Assembly: GCA_039111635.1 (NCBI GenBank)
Contig: JBCAQO010000008.1
Span: forward strand, 2,418,001-2,482,000
DNA from: Heterobasidion occidentale
Taxonomy: Eukaryota > Basidiomycota > Agaricomycetes > Russulales > Bondarzewiaceae
Reading direction: 5' to 3'
DNA: 64,000 bases
Below the pieces are notes generated by a model that made no database searches, had not been told where the DNA came from, and saw only the letters and a program-made list of their open reading frames with translations. The first letter of the stretch is position 1. Every line of letters begins with the position of its first letter. Below, piece by piece: positions 49,501 through 61,616 of this stretch. The position numbers were made by a program, and so were the translations under genes.

Positions 49501-49639
49501 CTACAAGGATGTACCCGAGGAGCAAGCGAAGAGCGCTGAGAAGGTCGCGAGCAGCATAGCTCGTGAAGTGGAGGCGCAGGCGCAGTCTGACGTGCCGGTA
49601 TCGTCTGCCATTACACCACCCGTGCGTGAGGAGCTGTGA
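46563..49639 (+). CDS. membrane protein with VVPQW octapeptide repeats, function unknown (one frame break)
   Basis: Exons 46563-46757, 47148-47207 and 47260-48872, then two more after 48950. The N-terminus is Ala/Ser/Lys-rich with KKTKGKSKQKVKKGGK, then a single membrane segment (ADVLLRYLLLFFTIYTLSV). A luminal or cytosolic region follows with five tandem octads beginning VVPQWNQR, VVPQWEKR, VVPQWNKH, VVPQWEQH and VVPQYLRV (about 47549-47670), then helical repeats (YSGYQIAKPYAVPLWERVKA). A long acidic linker comes next, then a coiled coil (EEEKAERLRVHKEEVAEKRR; AELKSSKDIKGSIDGLVMEA) and a C-terminal helical region (VQPALEELELEVKDIITGFE) ending VREEL. At 48565-48574 one base seems missing (GACAAAAGAAGG), breaking the frame between DDLERLIKD and QKKAIRKSLVALRK. 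Basidiomycete-type orphan. Confidence 0.7.
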
Positions 49640-51107
49640 GAGTGATAAATTGTGATGCGTTGCCATCTACGCCTTGATTGGGTTCGCGCTATTTGTGAGT
49701 CTCGTCTTTTCCTTGTCCCCGACACAGAGTGGGTCTATAGTTGTCAGGCACGTTTTGACTTGCCTGCCTGGGACTCCCTTACAGAAGCCTATTTTTGTTG
49801 GACGTATTTCCCTAAAGTCTATGCGCATGCTTATACGTTGCTCTCCATGGTTATCAATTCCTCGACTGCCAGTATTTTCGTACACGTCACCATGTCTCAG
49901 CTGTGGTTAGTCAAACACGCTAGTTAATGCCAGATGTCTTCCACCTTCGGATCCGTCTACTCCATCAGGTTCCGTCGTTGCCGTGTGCAGTTACAATCTA
50001 ATCATCATCACAGCTTTTGACGGGAACAGGACAGAGCCTGGGATTATCCTGCCTGCGGCTTCAGTTGATGAATCAGATGCCCACCGTGTACCCAAGCTTC
50101 GGCCAGCGCCTGATATGCGTCCTGGCGCTGGTCTCGCACGCGCATACTCATATGTTTTGAAACTCCAGTCCCGTCTTCACCACACAGCGCGCTTTCGCAT
50201 CGCATGGCCACTCGCTGAGCTCACGCGGCCGGACGCTCGGCACTGACGGCATCAGTGTCTCCATGGACGACATTAGCTATACGTTCAACCGAAGAGACAG
50301 GTAAGTGTGTACGTGCTTTTCGGACCAGGCTTTGGCATGTCAAAGTCAGCTCTCAGCATCGCATGCCCCCAAATGAACCGCTAACGCGCTCTGATTGATA
50401 TTGATCTGGCTATTGCCAAGAACCACTCTGCTTCGTCTTTCATTGCGGCGGCATCAAGAGCGGTTTGCAGGCTATTGCATATATAATATAGCCTTTTTCT
50501 TTCTGGTTACGATTCTTTACGTCTGCGTCTGCGATCGAGAACTTTCGTTGATCCGTCCGCAACATCGCCCATGATCTCAAGAATAGAACTGCTCGCAATC
50601 TCGGGGTTCTTGGACGCACGAGAGATGTGTTGCTACACTGGAGACATCTAGCGTTCCAGCTGATCGGTGCCTCAACCCGGCAACTTGAAGGATGCCAAAT
50701 GAGGGAAAACAAGACAGAGTGTTTGAGGACAAGTTCATAGCGCTCAACTGAAACCATCATCAGTGGCAGGCTCGGAAATATATACAGCTCGCCAGTCCAG
50801 GTTGGACCTAACCTACACCAATTGAGAATTACCGGCATCAACCAAGAACGAACACCGTATAACGCTTCATGAGCCTCTCATCGCGCTCAACTCAGGTACA
50901 GTAGTCGTCGTACTGCGGTTGCCTATGTAAATATCAGTGACACATGTCCAGAGAGGCTTAACATGGGAATTCTTTGGTTTCATATCTATCGGCTTTGAAG
51001 GCATAGTGGAGCAAATCGTCGTGGCGAAAAAAAAATGAATCAGCGAGGCAAGAATATCAAAATACAAAAAATGAAGGGTACAAAGGGAAAGTATGAGGCC
51101 GGCTATG
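49640..51107. other. long intergenic stretch
   Basis: About 1.5 kb. A short frame near 50165-50300 ends in a good donor context (GACAG|GTAAGT) but I found no partner exon. No RNA gene recognised. Confidence 0.45.
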
Positions 51108-52195
51108 TTAAGCTTGATCGGAGCCGGCATTTTCGTCAGACAATTCGCTGTGCTTCCAGCGCAAATTTGACTCGTAGAATTGTATCATCTGTCGTACAAA
51201 GCCGTCGGTGAAGGGATATCTAGCTTTCATTCCTCAACAACGTACCTTCTGAGGGAATTTTTCGTTGCAAATTGAGGATACCTCTTTGCAAGGCTCCGCA
51301 TTCTTTTTTCTGTCAGTCAGAACAAAGCGCGTTTGAATACCATTTTCAAGGTAGAATCTACCGGACTCACAACTTGAAAAACACTATGAGATCGTCACCC
51401 GATTTCTCAACGGTTTCGATTTTCGCGACGAGGTCCTCCCAGCTAGTCAAATCCCTGTACTTCTTGATGGTGCTTGGCACAATTGGATCTCTCTCGACAT
51501 TATCAACAGGAGTAGATGCCCCTCTGGTCTTGGCCGACCCGTTCGTCTTCGGCTTCTTCTTGACTCTAGTGCCCTCATCTTCCTCATCCTCTGAGTCGAC
51601 CTTGCTCTTTCGTGGCTTGCCTCTCCCACGTTTCTTAGTAGAGGTCGATTCGTCGTCGGAATTCTTCTCATCGACGATAGACTTCCGGCCTGCGCGACCA
51701 ACAGATGCAGACGACTTTGCGTCCGACTTGCGCGCCGTCCTGCCCTTGATCTCCTTTGACTTCTTGGACCAGTATGCCTCGATAAGATCGTGTGCATTCC
51801 TGAAAGGCGTATGCGTCAGTACACAAGGAAATCGCCCATGAGTACGAACTAACTTGGCATCTTCCTCATCAACCCAGCTGTTGTCTTCCTCCTTAAAGCC
51901 CTTCCATTTCACCAAGTACCCCATTCTTCCCTGTTATCATAGACGTCGCGTTGAAGCTGGAAAGACGCGCCAAACCCAAATCAGAGAGACATACCTGCGG
52001 GAACACGCCGTTTTTGGCGTCCAAGATCTGCTCAATCTCGTACTCTGGCTCATCATCCTCTTCGCCGTTACCTTCTTGGGATTCTTCCTCGTTGTTGCTT
52101 TCTTCCCCAGTGGCAGCATTTTTGTTGGTCTTGGAGGGGTGCTTGACGCCATTTGACTCCCCTTCACTCTCAGAAGCCAATTGGGCACGAGCCAT
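51108..52195 (-). CDS. hp1: HP1-family heterochromatin protein (chromodomain plus chromo shadow domain)
   Basis: Binds H3K9-methylated nucleosomes and dimerises through the shadow domain. Start MARAQLASESEGESNG. The chromodomain begins EEDDEPEYEIEQILDAKNG and continues, after an intron, GYLVKWKGFKEEDNSWVDEE and NAHDLIEAYW, with the aromatic cage residues Y, W and F/Y in place. A basic hinge follows (KKRGRGKPRKSK, TRVKKKPKTNGSAK). The shadow domain runs from DLTSWEDLVAKIETVEKSGD through DDLIVFFKL and, across an intron, KNAEPCKEVSSICNEKFPQK to MIQFYESNLRWK, ending SDENAGSDQA and TAA (51108-51110). All exons are in phase. Family length is normal. Homologous to fission yeast Swi6 and Neurospora HPO. 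Confidence 0.93.
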
Positions 52196-52486
52196 GACGA
52201 ATTATGATGAACAGTGGGGTCAACGAGGTGGTGGCCGAGCGCGACGTGACAGCGTGTTTACCGGTGGCTTCAACAAAGCCACCCCCGTGGGAATGCCGCG
52301 ATTCAAGCCCCCGGCCACCTCAAGAACACTACAAGAGACATGTTCTTGAATCTTGTCTCAAATTTCAGCAGCAAGGATGCGGATAGGGTTACACCCAATG
52401 AATCAAGGGTGAAATAGTTCGACAAAATGATTGCGCAGTGAGAAGCTGATAGAACAAGACGGATATACTACACACAACAACTCATG

Positions 52487-53243
52487 TTAATCCCGTCGGC
52501 GAGATGGACTCGCACTCCGTCCCCGGCCTTCACGCCCTCCTCTACCCTTCTTGGGACCAGAAGGTGGAGGACGAACAAATGCGTAGTCGCATTGGAGTGT
52601 TTGTTCCAGTAGCGTGGTTCCAGAGGCGCCATCAATGGCGGCCTGTGCTTCCGCCATAGTCTCGTACTCGACCAACGCATAGCCCTGAGCCATGAGTGAG
52701 CCATTGACCGGAGGTAGAACAGACCAGGGCAGTAGTGCTTACCTTCACGTAACCGGTTCTCCGATCCAAGTTCAGATGAAGGTTTTTTATCTCCCCGAAT
52801 TCAGCAAACTTCTCCGTCACATCATCTTCGGTAGCTTCCTCGTGGACATTTGTTACAAGCACGATCCAGCCCTCAACAGCTAAGGGTTATACACAAGGTC
52901 AATAATCGATCAGAGACATGGAAGTAACCGGAACTCACAACGTGCTGCTCGTGTGTCCGCATCTCTCGCTTGAGTGGTCTCGACACGGTCATATGTCTGT
53001 TCTGAGGTGGCACCTTGTCCGTTACCGCCTGGAAAGCCCAAAAACAAAGAAAAGTCATCAGATTCCCGGGAACTGAATACGTTCACAGATCCGGGGACTT
53101 GCCAGTGGAGTTTTGAAACCCGCGCCCTCTCTTCCTGACGGGTCCACCTCCTGCGGCCACTAATGAGTTTATATTAGCCGAAACACTCGCCGGGATAGCG
53201 CTGGACATGCACCTTCATCAATGTTCATTTCATCGTCAGACAT
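52487..53243 (-). CDS. rbm8A: Y14/RBM8A exon-junction-complex RNA-binding protein
   Basis: Partner of Mago in the exon junction complex deposited on spliced mRNA. Start [10 protein letters not shown] at 53243, then short exons with [26 protein letters not shown] and finally the [46 protein letters not shown], and after an intron [36 protein letters not shown]. The C-terminal tail [20 protein letters not shown] ends RRRD and TAA (52487-52489). The acidic short N-terminus, single RRM and RS-like tail are typical of Y14. The presence of EJC components fits an intron-dense genome such as this. Confidence 0.92.
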
Positions 53244-54273
53244 GATGGTTGTCTGGACGTTAGGTAGGGAACGGATCGTATGGTATATGTACTGGTCTGC
53301 CCGACTTCGACTCTCCAGCTTCGTTGAGATTAGATTACATAAGCATTTGTGACATGACTGTCACAGACTCATCTGAATTTGTTCTGAAGTACTACATAGC
53401 TGGACTGACTAGGATATGTTGCTAGAACATACCATAGCTCATGAGGTATGGTGAGCTCGTTCATCTGGTGTTGTCGTATCAACCTCCATCATCGAACAGC
53501 AGTTTGTTGCCATAGATTGGTCTGAATATCCGCATCACGGACCGATGTTCGTTTAGCTGCAATTACTTACTTGGAAAAGCCTTTGTAAGGCGAGTCTGGC
53601 CGACCATTTTGGAGCAAATCATTACAAAATAACAACGTCACGCCTACAGATGGTCCTCCGTCTGCCGTGTCACCACCTTGTCTTCCGCATCTATAGCTGA
53701 TTGCCCTGTGTCGATATATTTTGCGGTGATTTTGTGCCAGTTGCCTCCTTCATCGACTTCTGTTCCTGAGTTTACACAACTCGGTTTCATACATCAAAGG
53801 CAGTTCTACTTTTTTGATGCATCCACTACCCGCTGGAAGTCTACACACCTCTGATACTTGTCACTCGTCCCTGAAGCGCGCGACTCTGTACTTGAACTCT
53901 CGTTCCATCTCGCTCCGAGTTACATCATACATGCCTCGCCCTAGGCACTGTACGCGATGGATAGCCTCGTGGGCTGCGCATCGGGGGAGAGGCTAATTGG
54001 ACTAATCTTGATCTCAGCGCGTCCGCTTGCTCCATCACGAATAGATCACAACGGTCCCTGATTTTATGTTGACTCTCCAGAGCCCGGGTGTCCTTATTTT
54101 CTTGTCGCTAGACGTCACTCCTCTGGACTGCTTTCTAACACAGGTGAGAATTGAATCGTGATTTCTGAATGCTTAGGAGAATCAACTCCGCCATCCGTCG
54201 GAATAAAAGCTGGCATGGTCCAACTAAGGCCTCTAACTACATTCGCACCACCCTCTCACTTCTTCCCTAAGCC
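53244..54273. other. intergenic, divergent promoter region
   Basis: About 1 kb between the divergent Y14 and MYND genes. A TATA-like AATAAAAG lies near 54202, about 70 bp before the MYND start codon. Nothing else supported. Confidence 0.45.
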
Positions 54274-55002
54274 ATGAGCACCAACATCCCTCTCATCAGC
54301 CATCCCTGTGCGGTCTGCTGCCAGCCAACTTCTATGTGGTGCAGTCGTTGCCAGAATGCTTGGTACTGCTCCCCGGAACATTTGAACAGCGTAGGCGCCA
54401 CCCCTCGGCTGATGACCCTGGCACTTACCCTCATCTCCCTTATAAGGACTGGCCGCGTCACCGACGTGAATGTGTGCCGGCAGCTTCGGCGCATCAACAG
54501 TACAATGTGATTGCCACGCCGCCGCTGGCCCAACCTCAACTTATAACTGTATCCGCTATTCTATTCGCTCCTGAAGAAGGTTGGCATTACATCCACTCTT
54601 CCCCCGTATCTTTCTTCTCTGACTTCTTCCCACAAAATAGAGCGCCCCCGAATAATCACCATCAACTGCCAGCCCACACAAACACCCGCGCAGGGTATTT
54701 GTCCCACTCCACTCGTGTCACAATACTTTCCAGGCGGCCAGACTGGCAGTGTTGTGTTGACACAGGGTCTCAACGGCGAGCCTCTAAGGTTCCCCTTGCA
54801 AGTTTGGTACTCTCCAGTTGCCTTGTCCTCCAATACGCCTATCAATCGGGCCATCTATCGCATAACATCTGGCGCTGCTGCAAAAGCTTGGTGTGGACCA
54901 GTCATCGTGCTGAAATACAACGGATCACGGAGACAAGGGTACTCAGACGCCGGGTCAAACGACTTGCCCGCTTTATCTGCTTATTTCCTCGCCTACAAAT
55001 GA
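54274..55002 (+). CDS. MYND-type zinc-finger protein
   Basis: Three exons (54274-54390, 54447-54579, 54641-55002) join in phase to 203 codons. The N-terminal MYND finger reads CAVCCQPTSMWCSRCQNAWY, CSPEHLNS, then across intron 1 DWPRHRRECVPA, giving the full C4-C2HC ligand set. After QPQLITVSAILFAPEE and intron 2 the rest is a small beta-rich domain: IITINCQPTQTPAQGICPTP, YFPGGQTGSVVLTQGLNGEP and AAKAWCGPVIVLKYNGSRRQ, ending LSAYFLAYK. Agaricomycetes carry many such small MYND proteins of unknown role; the finger is generally a protein-interaction module. The stop is immediate and no further exon is needed. Confidence 0.82.
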
Positions 55003-56016
55003 TACCACGTAAGTCGCTAACTTGCCTGATATTTCGCTTCTCGAGTGGCTCACCCCTTTTCATCGTAGCTGCTTTGTTATGTTATTACCTTGTTCGTTGT
55101 AATGCTGTTGTATCCTCGATAGACTATTTATCCTTCACTATGATCCTATGACTTCTCACATGCCATTCTGCCTTCTGCCTAGCGCCGAATCTGACAAAGC
55201 TTACTGTCACCGCCGGGATCCCTGCCAATTCTGTCATCGTACGTATCCAAAGTAGGGGCGCACAGCTTCCTTAAATTTAACCGTTGATCAGTTTCGCATC
55301 TGCAAGCCGGATTTCGGTAATCATCGACGGTGGAAACCAAAAGTACAATGAGCCTCTCCTGTGACAGTATGTCAGCTTATAGACAAATTTGAGCATTCAA
55401 GTCACTCATGTATTTACGTCCAAAATTCATTGACACTGCGGTATGTTCGAAGTCCGACACCACTCGTGATCTCTGTCAGGGTTGTCGGCAAGTCCTTTTG
55501 ACGACAAGTAGCTGCCCATGGGCGACATATGAATGCTTAGCATATATGCCGCCAACATTCCGACTAACCCTGTCACATGTTAGAAAAAAATATCAATGTT
55601 CAGATCATGAAGCCATCGACTACCATGTGAAGTTTGATACTTTCGGATTGCTACAATCTGACTGTTCCAATACCATATTATCGAGCCTTGTATACATTGC
55701 CCAAGATTGCCTTGTTCGTTGCTGCGACACTGCTTTCATTCTATAGGACTTGACGAGCTCATCATCTCTACGTTTGGCATGTGTTTCGTACGTTTCGTTG
55801 AGAAGGTAACAAACCCATCCATGAAGAACTTTGATTCATCAAGTCGTTTCCCCATGAAACATATCACGGATGGGGCTTGCCGGCCGACGACCGACCGCGC
55901 CACACTCGTGGAACGCCGAATCAAACTTTGCATTTCGGAACTCCGTTCAACCTCGACTTCCAGGCTGCGAGCGCTCACGCCGATCGCAGACGCTCAAGAG
56001 CGCGTACAACAGTATC
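55003..56016. other. intergenic stretch
   Basis: About 1 kb with no supported gene. It includes the leader of RRP4. In-frame upstream Met codons for RRP4 exist (for example 55870) but the sequence there is not conserved-looking. Confidence 0.45.
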
Positions 56017-57285
56017 ATGGTAGACTTCACATCGTTTCCCTCTAGTTCCGGACTCTTGCACACAGCCGGGTCCGCGAATCATCATCCTGATATGACAGAC
56101 GACGCGTACATGAATGTCGATCTCGACGATGACTTCGAAATAAATCCATCAAAACTAACGTGCCCTGGTGAACCACTGACGTCCTCACAGGCATTCATGC
56201 GGTAGGTTTCATGCTTGAGCATCCGCCCTCTGCTGTTTTACACCGCATTTTAGTGGCCACGGAACGTACGTGGAAAATGATGAAGTGATCGCGTCAGTGG
56301 CTGGTGTCGTTGAACGCGTCAACAAGCTAGTAACGGTACGTGCGATGCGGACGAGGTAAGCTAAACAGACTGAGAATTTTCTGTCATGCTCATGTCAAGC
56401 AGGTATAATCCCGAGGTCGGAGACCTCGTCGTGGGCCGCATCAGCGAGGTAAGGCAATGATCCTGCTGTTACACATTTCGCTAAGCATCCGACGTCTGTG
56501 GTGCAGGTCCAGCCAAAACGATGGAAGGTTGATGCTAACTCGCGCCAAGACGCTGTCTTGATGCTCTCTTCCGTGAACTTGCCTGGTGGAGTCCAAGCAC
56601 GTCGACCCCTTGAATTTCCGCAATGTGACGTTGACTGACATCGAACATCAGCGGCGAAAGCTAGAAAGCGACGAATTGCAAATGCGCAACTTTTTCGAAG
56701 AGGGCGATCTACTTGTCGCGGAAGTGCAAGCTTTCTTTTCCGATGGGGCGATGTCCCTCCACACCCGATCACTCAAGTACGGCAAGGTACGTGAGGCATG
56801 TAAAGATACCGCATCTGCTTCATAAAAATTCATCCAAGCTGCGAAACGGCCAATTGGTCACTATTCCGCCTGTGCTTGTCCGCCGCCTCAAATCCCACTT
56901 TGTCACTCTTCCCTGTGATGTTGACCTAATCCTGGGTCTCAACGGTTATATCTGGGTGAGCAAGCACGTCAAAGTGACTGAACAAGAAGGCGAGGAAGGC
57001 TTCGATACGGAAGCTGTGTATTCGAATCGAAATGATGTAATGCCCTTCTCGAACAGCCCTCCCAGACACTTGCTTACGATTGTGTAGGAAATTGACAACG
57101 CGACCAGGATCGCTATATCTCGTATCACGAACATCATCCGAGTTTTGGCAAATCACTCTGTACCATTGACAGATACAGTTCTCTTGGAAGCCTACGAATG
57201 GGCAGTCGAACATGAACTGAGTGTCAAGGATTTACTCCAAGAGGACGTTGGGGACTCCCTTATTTCAAGTGTAATCTACAGATAA
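56017..57285 (+). CDS. rrp4: RNA exosome cap subunit Rrp4
   Basis: S1/KH subunit of the nuclear and cytoplasmic 3'-5' RNA exosome. After a poorly conserved start ([10 protein letters not shown]; a later Met, [10 protein letters not shown], is an alternative), the exons read VTCPGE-like [83 protein letters not shown] then, after an intron, [40 protein letters not shown], and the KH part [18 protein letters not shown] with [12 protein letters not shown]. The C-terminus is ARTINIIRVL-like ([20 protein letters not shown]) ending SVIYR and TAA. The signature [10 protein letters not shown] is diagnostic for Rrp4. All introns are GT-AG and in phase. Confidence 0.93.
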
Positions 57286-57295
57286 TGTGTGCATG

Positions 57296-58313
57296 CTACT
57301 GGACAAAAGTTGCCTGCTCGAATGACCTATCCTCACTTTGCCCGCCTTCGTCGTCTCCCGCGTCATCACCATCCATTTCGTTTTCTTCATCATCATCGTC
57401 GTTCTCGTCGTTCTCGTTCTCATCATTTTCGTCGTCGACGTCCTCTTCTTCCATTGCCGTGTCCTCGGGCACCTGTTGAGCAGTTTGGTGATGATTTGAG
57501 GCAGTCCCGCTCGCCATTTTTCGCGCTTGGGCGGCCTTTTCGGCTTCTTCCTTCTCATAATCTACAAGAAGTAATATATCGAGTGCGAGGTCCTTCCATC
57601 TCAGCGTGCCATTTGCTCCACCACCAGCATAGCCCATGTCCTCGAACAAGGCCCGAGACGTAGGGTCATATGGCACACGCGGTCGAGCAGCAGGGTGCTT
57701 AATGTTTGTGGGATCACCATACGGATAAGATGGGTGGACATGAGAGGGAAGAACTGTGAGGTCAAACATGAGGTGAAGCAAACAAGATCCCATCATGTAC
57801 ACGAACTGTCTGAGTCGTCCGGATTTGGGGGAATCATGTGTGGTGGAATGTCCATCTCTGCGATTCGAGTTAGTGGCAAAGCTGTTGAAACAAGGCCAGA
57901 GCACGCACCATCATCCGATAAGTCTCCCTTTAGATATTCCAAGGTCCCGACGGTGTCGATGACTTGAAGATCACTCGAAGTCATATGGAGGTAACAGAAC
58001 GTGAGGTCCTGGTCTTCTGTATGAGCATACTGTTTGGAGCGGTAGATAGACGGCACAGACTGTCATGTTAGTGGAGTTATTAAAGACCCAGCCGCCGTGC
58101 TCATATGGTAACAAACTGAAACGACGCGTCTGTGGCGCAAGCTGTGAAAGCATTGATTAGTCATGAAAAGAAGTATATGGCAGTTCAGCAACTTTTGTGA
58201 TGCGATGATCGCCGACAACCATCTGCAAACCCCGCTCTCATACTGGCCTGACGGATCGGCTAGCACAGAACCTCGCCACACCACTCGAGCATTGGCTTTA
58301 CATCTAAGAAACG
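57296..58313 (-). CDS. uncharacterised protein with acidic C-terminal tail (5' exon unresolved)
   Basis: Minus-strand exons: LRCKANARVVWRGSVLADPS with GQYESG; MVVGDHRITK joined by a 52 bp intron to LAPQTRRFSLLPYEHGGW and VFNNSTN; then YRSKQYAHTEDQDLTFCYLH, LQVIDTVGTLEYLKGDLSDD, MDIPPHMIPPNPDDSD, GSCLLHLMFDLTVLPSHVHP, SRALFEDMGYAGGGANGTLR and WKDLALDILLLVDYEKEEAE. The end is an Asp/Glu/Asn-rich tail (57300-57450) and a TAG-type stop near 57296. The frame between QYESG and LQMVVGD is broken at a CCCC run (58230-58233 on the plus strand) where one more base would restore it. No start codon is visible in the first exon, so a further 5' exon is likely. Tail-to-tail with RRP4 at only 10 bp. Family not recognised. 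Confidence 0.6.
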
Positions 58314-58423
58314 CTAAATTGGTAAAGAGTCACTGAATCCACAGCCTGATGCTCATTATTAGACGGACCCAGGCTCAAAACAGAGTTTAGGGCCAATTTT
58401 TTGAGGAAAGAGAGATACTGTAA

Positions 58424-61400
58424 ATGACGGTGCACAACGCTCTCACCATTCCGGCTGCGGGTTCACAGCCTTCCATCAATTGTTTACAATGGACAAATGA
58501 TGGACAAATTCTTTTCCTCACCAAAACAGCTATCTATATCATCGTACGTAGAGATATTGGCTTCGGTGATCGTACTTTGACAGGATGGCCTTTTGCGACC
58601 GAATTGCTTCGACAGACCCCTGACACAGGCCTTAACTTTGACTCTTCGTCGACAATCAAGGCCTCGAAAATTAACGATGATACCGCTCCTACCAAGCCAC
58701 TTTCCTTGTTTAGAACCATGATCGAGTATGACCGAATCATCACTTGCCATTGGCCCGTCGATTCGCAAGGTACTCGTGGGATGGATTAATTGACTAGGCA
58801 CTCACTGATGAGCTATGTTGTGTTGTAGAATGGAGTGCTGTGGTGCTGGGGTCACTGGACCTGGCCCTCCGGTCTGTTTCCGTTTCACCCAGTAATATGA
58901 CCGCAGATGCCGGGTATGTATGCGCATGGGCGATCGGTCATTGATCTGATTGATTTCCATGTAGCTGTGTATTGGCAATCATCAATTCGAACTTGGAGCT
59001 CTCTTTATGGGCAGCTCTGAAAAATCACTTGAACGGGAAATGGGTGAAGGTACTGATCTATATCCTGTCGCTCGCACGCGAATGGCTAATATATCTAGCT
59101 TCAAGACGTTACGCCTTTTTTGAAGTCTCTAGCGGCTACGAGCTCAACATCCATGATGAGGAAAACCCTTCAGGCCCAGGCTACATGTGGGTCGATCCCA
59201 CAATCAACTTGCATCATTGTTCGTTAGTGCTGATATCTCTTTTAGGTTCTGCGTGGTCAGCACAAAGCGACTTTGGAGTCATCCCTTCTTCACATTGTGA
59301 TGGGTCGCTTCTTGCCGTTGGCAACAAAGTGGGCTCGATAGTCTTGTTGAGGTAATTGGAAAGCATTCGTGGTTGCCGCCAATCTGGTTATTGATGCGAC
59401 GCTACATAGGTTTCAGGAGAACAAAAACGGGGCGCTTGAGCATGTCAACACAATTGACTTTACGGAGCAATGGATTACTGCCATTGCGTGGTCGCCGTGG
59501 AGATTATTGCATCCCTATACATGTAGGCCCTTGTTCCGATTATTATTCATGACTCGTCTGCTACGTTTTGGTCGCCTGATTGAACTGACCATTGCTCATC
59601 GGCGGTATAGGTAGTGCTCTCATAGCATGCAGCAGTCCTGACGGCTCTATTCTTCTTGCAAGCATCATGCAAAATCTTCGTAGTGAACAAAATTCAGAAT
59701 TATTTGCACCTCGATATCGCATTGAGGTGCAAACCCAGATTCTGGCTGAAAGATCCGACTCCGTCGACAAGCGAGGCATCACAGGTATGACATGGATTGT
59801 GTTGCCCTCAAAAGAGGTCTGTTTATGGTCCTTTCTTGATTTATCTTTGAATGAAACCTCCTGTTTTCTCAGCCGGTGCTCGTGTATTGCAAACCAGGAA
59901 CAGTTCACTTGTGGTCAAACGTAGGGTTATGGTCTGGCTTGCGATCATTCAAGCTTCGGACCCAAAAGACATCCGCCGGTGCTTCTTCTCTCCATCCGGT
60001 GACCGGAATAACATACCACGACCCCCACGATTCTATCGTACTGTCCCTTTTTGACGGGTCTTTTCATGTCATTTACGAGGTATCATCGGAACCGACCTTG
60101 GAGACGCCGGTCAGTGGAATGGGCCCTGATCTGTCGTCCTGGGCGCTCTCTTCGTCGTCCCGTGCCGTATTTTTGCAGAGTGAGAAAAAAGCGACGGGGG
60201 ATGATATGGGTCGAATGAGCGGTATGATCTCCTATGACGAATTATCAACAGTCGCTTGGGTCCACGAGTGAGCCAAAATCTTGCGAATCCGTGAACTTAC
60301 CTCACGCCAGCCTAGATCCTGTTGCCCCTCGGATTTTAGCTATAAGCACGAGGCCAAACATGACAGCGTGTTCGTAGTGACAGAAATGTGGACACCGCCT
60401 GGAGACGATATGTTCATGGAGATGCTCTTGAAGATCATCCGTAACTCAAGTGCCGGTATGGTCGAGACTAGAACCAAAAAAAGCTCATCATCTGACTAAA
60501 GCTGTCAGCTGCCGGTCTTGCACCAATTCATATCCTCCGCCCTATTTTTCTCCATCTACAAAAAACGGACAAAATATCTCAGCTGCAGCCGCGCCTATTG
60601 GAAATCTTACGAGACCTCCCCGTTGATGAATCCACTTTGATCGCAATCCCACCGTTCACCAGGGAGTTCACTGCTGATGTCCGCACGGACTTTGGCCGGA
60701 GCCTCACGCAGCATCTCTTCGGGTTCAACACTCTGCTCTCTTTGCGTCTACTTCTGGCAATCGCAGATTTCTGCTGGGTGACGTCTTGGTCACATGCTTG
60801 ATCTTGAGTCTAGAAACTGATGGATGGACATTGTCGCAGAAATACGCTCCTAGTCCTGAAGCACAGGGGGAATTCGGTTTGGTCGCTCAGTCCATACTGG
60901 GGTCGATATCCCATCGCGTCTTGCGCGCGTTGATCAGGCATCTTGCAGCGATCACGACCTTGCTTACCAGTACGCCAGCTCGCCATGATGCGCCGTCGTG
61001 TTTTATCCCCTGCGTTGGCTGAAACTGCGTGCAGAGCAGGACGCGTCTTTCCTTTTGCGGGTCGTGCTCCAATCGCTTCTTCCAGGTACCCCCGAAGACC
61101 TTTCGACAGAAGCGCACCAATTATCAAACACCGTCAATGCGTTGCTGCCGCCCGGCAATGATCAGGAAGCATCGTCTGGGCTGGAGGAAACATGCCCTGC
61201 TTGTGGCACAGAGGTTGCTCTGGACAACATCGCGAGCGCCCGATGTGCCAACGGACATGTGTGGGGTGCGTCAGTCATCAACGACATACGTTCCGCGTGG
61301 CTGACCCACATAACATAACGCCCCGTCCTGACGCGTGCGCGATCGCTCCGCGTCGTTCCCCCATGCTTCTCTCACCGGTCCCGCGTGCATGCGCCGTGCA

Positions 61401-61616
61401 GCACGCTGCTCCATAACGTCGTTCATCCTCGCGACGCCCATGGTGCGCACATGCGTCGGGTGCACCCGCAAGGCGTTCCTCCCGCCCGGACATCCGTCCG
61501 CGGCGGAGCGCCCCGCGTGGCTCCCGCCTGCGGCGCAGAGCTGGGTCGTCGAGGTGCTCCTCGGCGCCGTCCGCCGCTGTCTCTTCTGCGGCAACAGCTT
61601 CGTCAGCCTGATATAG
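58424..61616 (+). CDS. TFIIIC zinc-finger/WD40 subunit (GTF3C4 / 90 kDa class)
   Basis: RNA polymerase III initiation factor TFIIIC subunit with a beta-propeller N-terminus and a C-terminal zinc-binding domain. About ten short introns. N-terminus MTVHNALTIPAAGSQPSINC, LQWTNDGQILFLTKTAIYII; propeller segments SLLAVGNKVGSIVLL, EQWITAIAWSPW, CSSPDGSILLASI, ITGMTWIVLPSKE, VYCKPGTVHLWS and YHDPHDSIVLSLFDGSFHVI. The C-terminal putative zinc finger reads EETCPACGTEVALDNIASAR, CANGHVW, then ARCSITSFILATPMVRTCVG, CTRKAFLPPGH and RRCLFCGNSFVSLI with TAG at 61614-61616. This arrangement of CPxC, CxxGHxWxRC, CxxC and CxxC is the TFIIIC putative zinc-finger signature. One intron near 60974-61036 is inferred from a frame change with good splice sites. 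Confidence 0.85.

Noticed and set aside
50165..50300. Possible exon ending in GACAG|GTAAGT
   Set aside because: A good donor context alone; upstream frame is closed and no acceptor exon with coherent coding was found.
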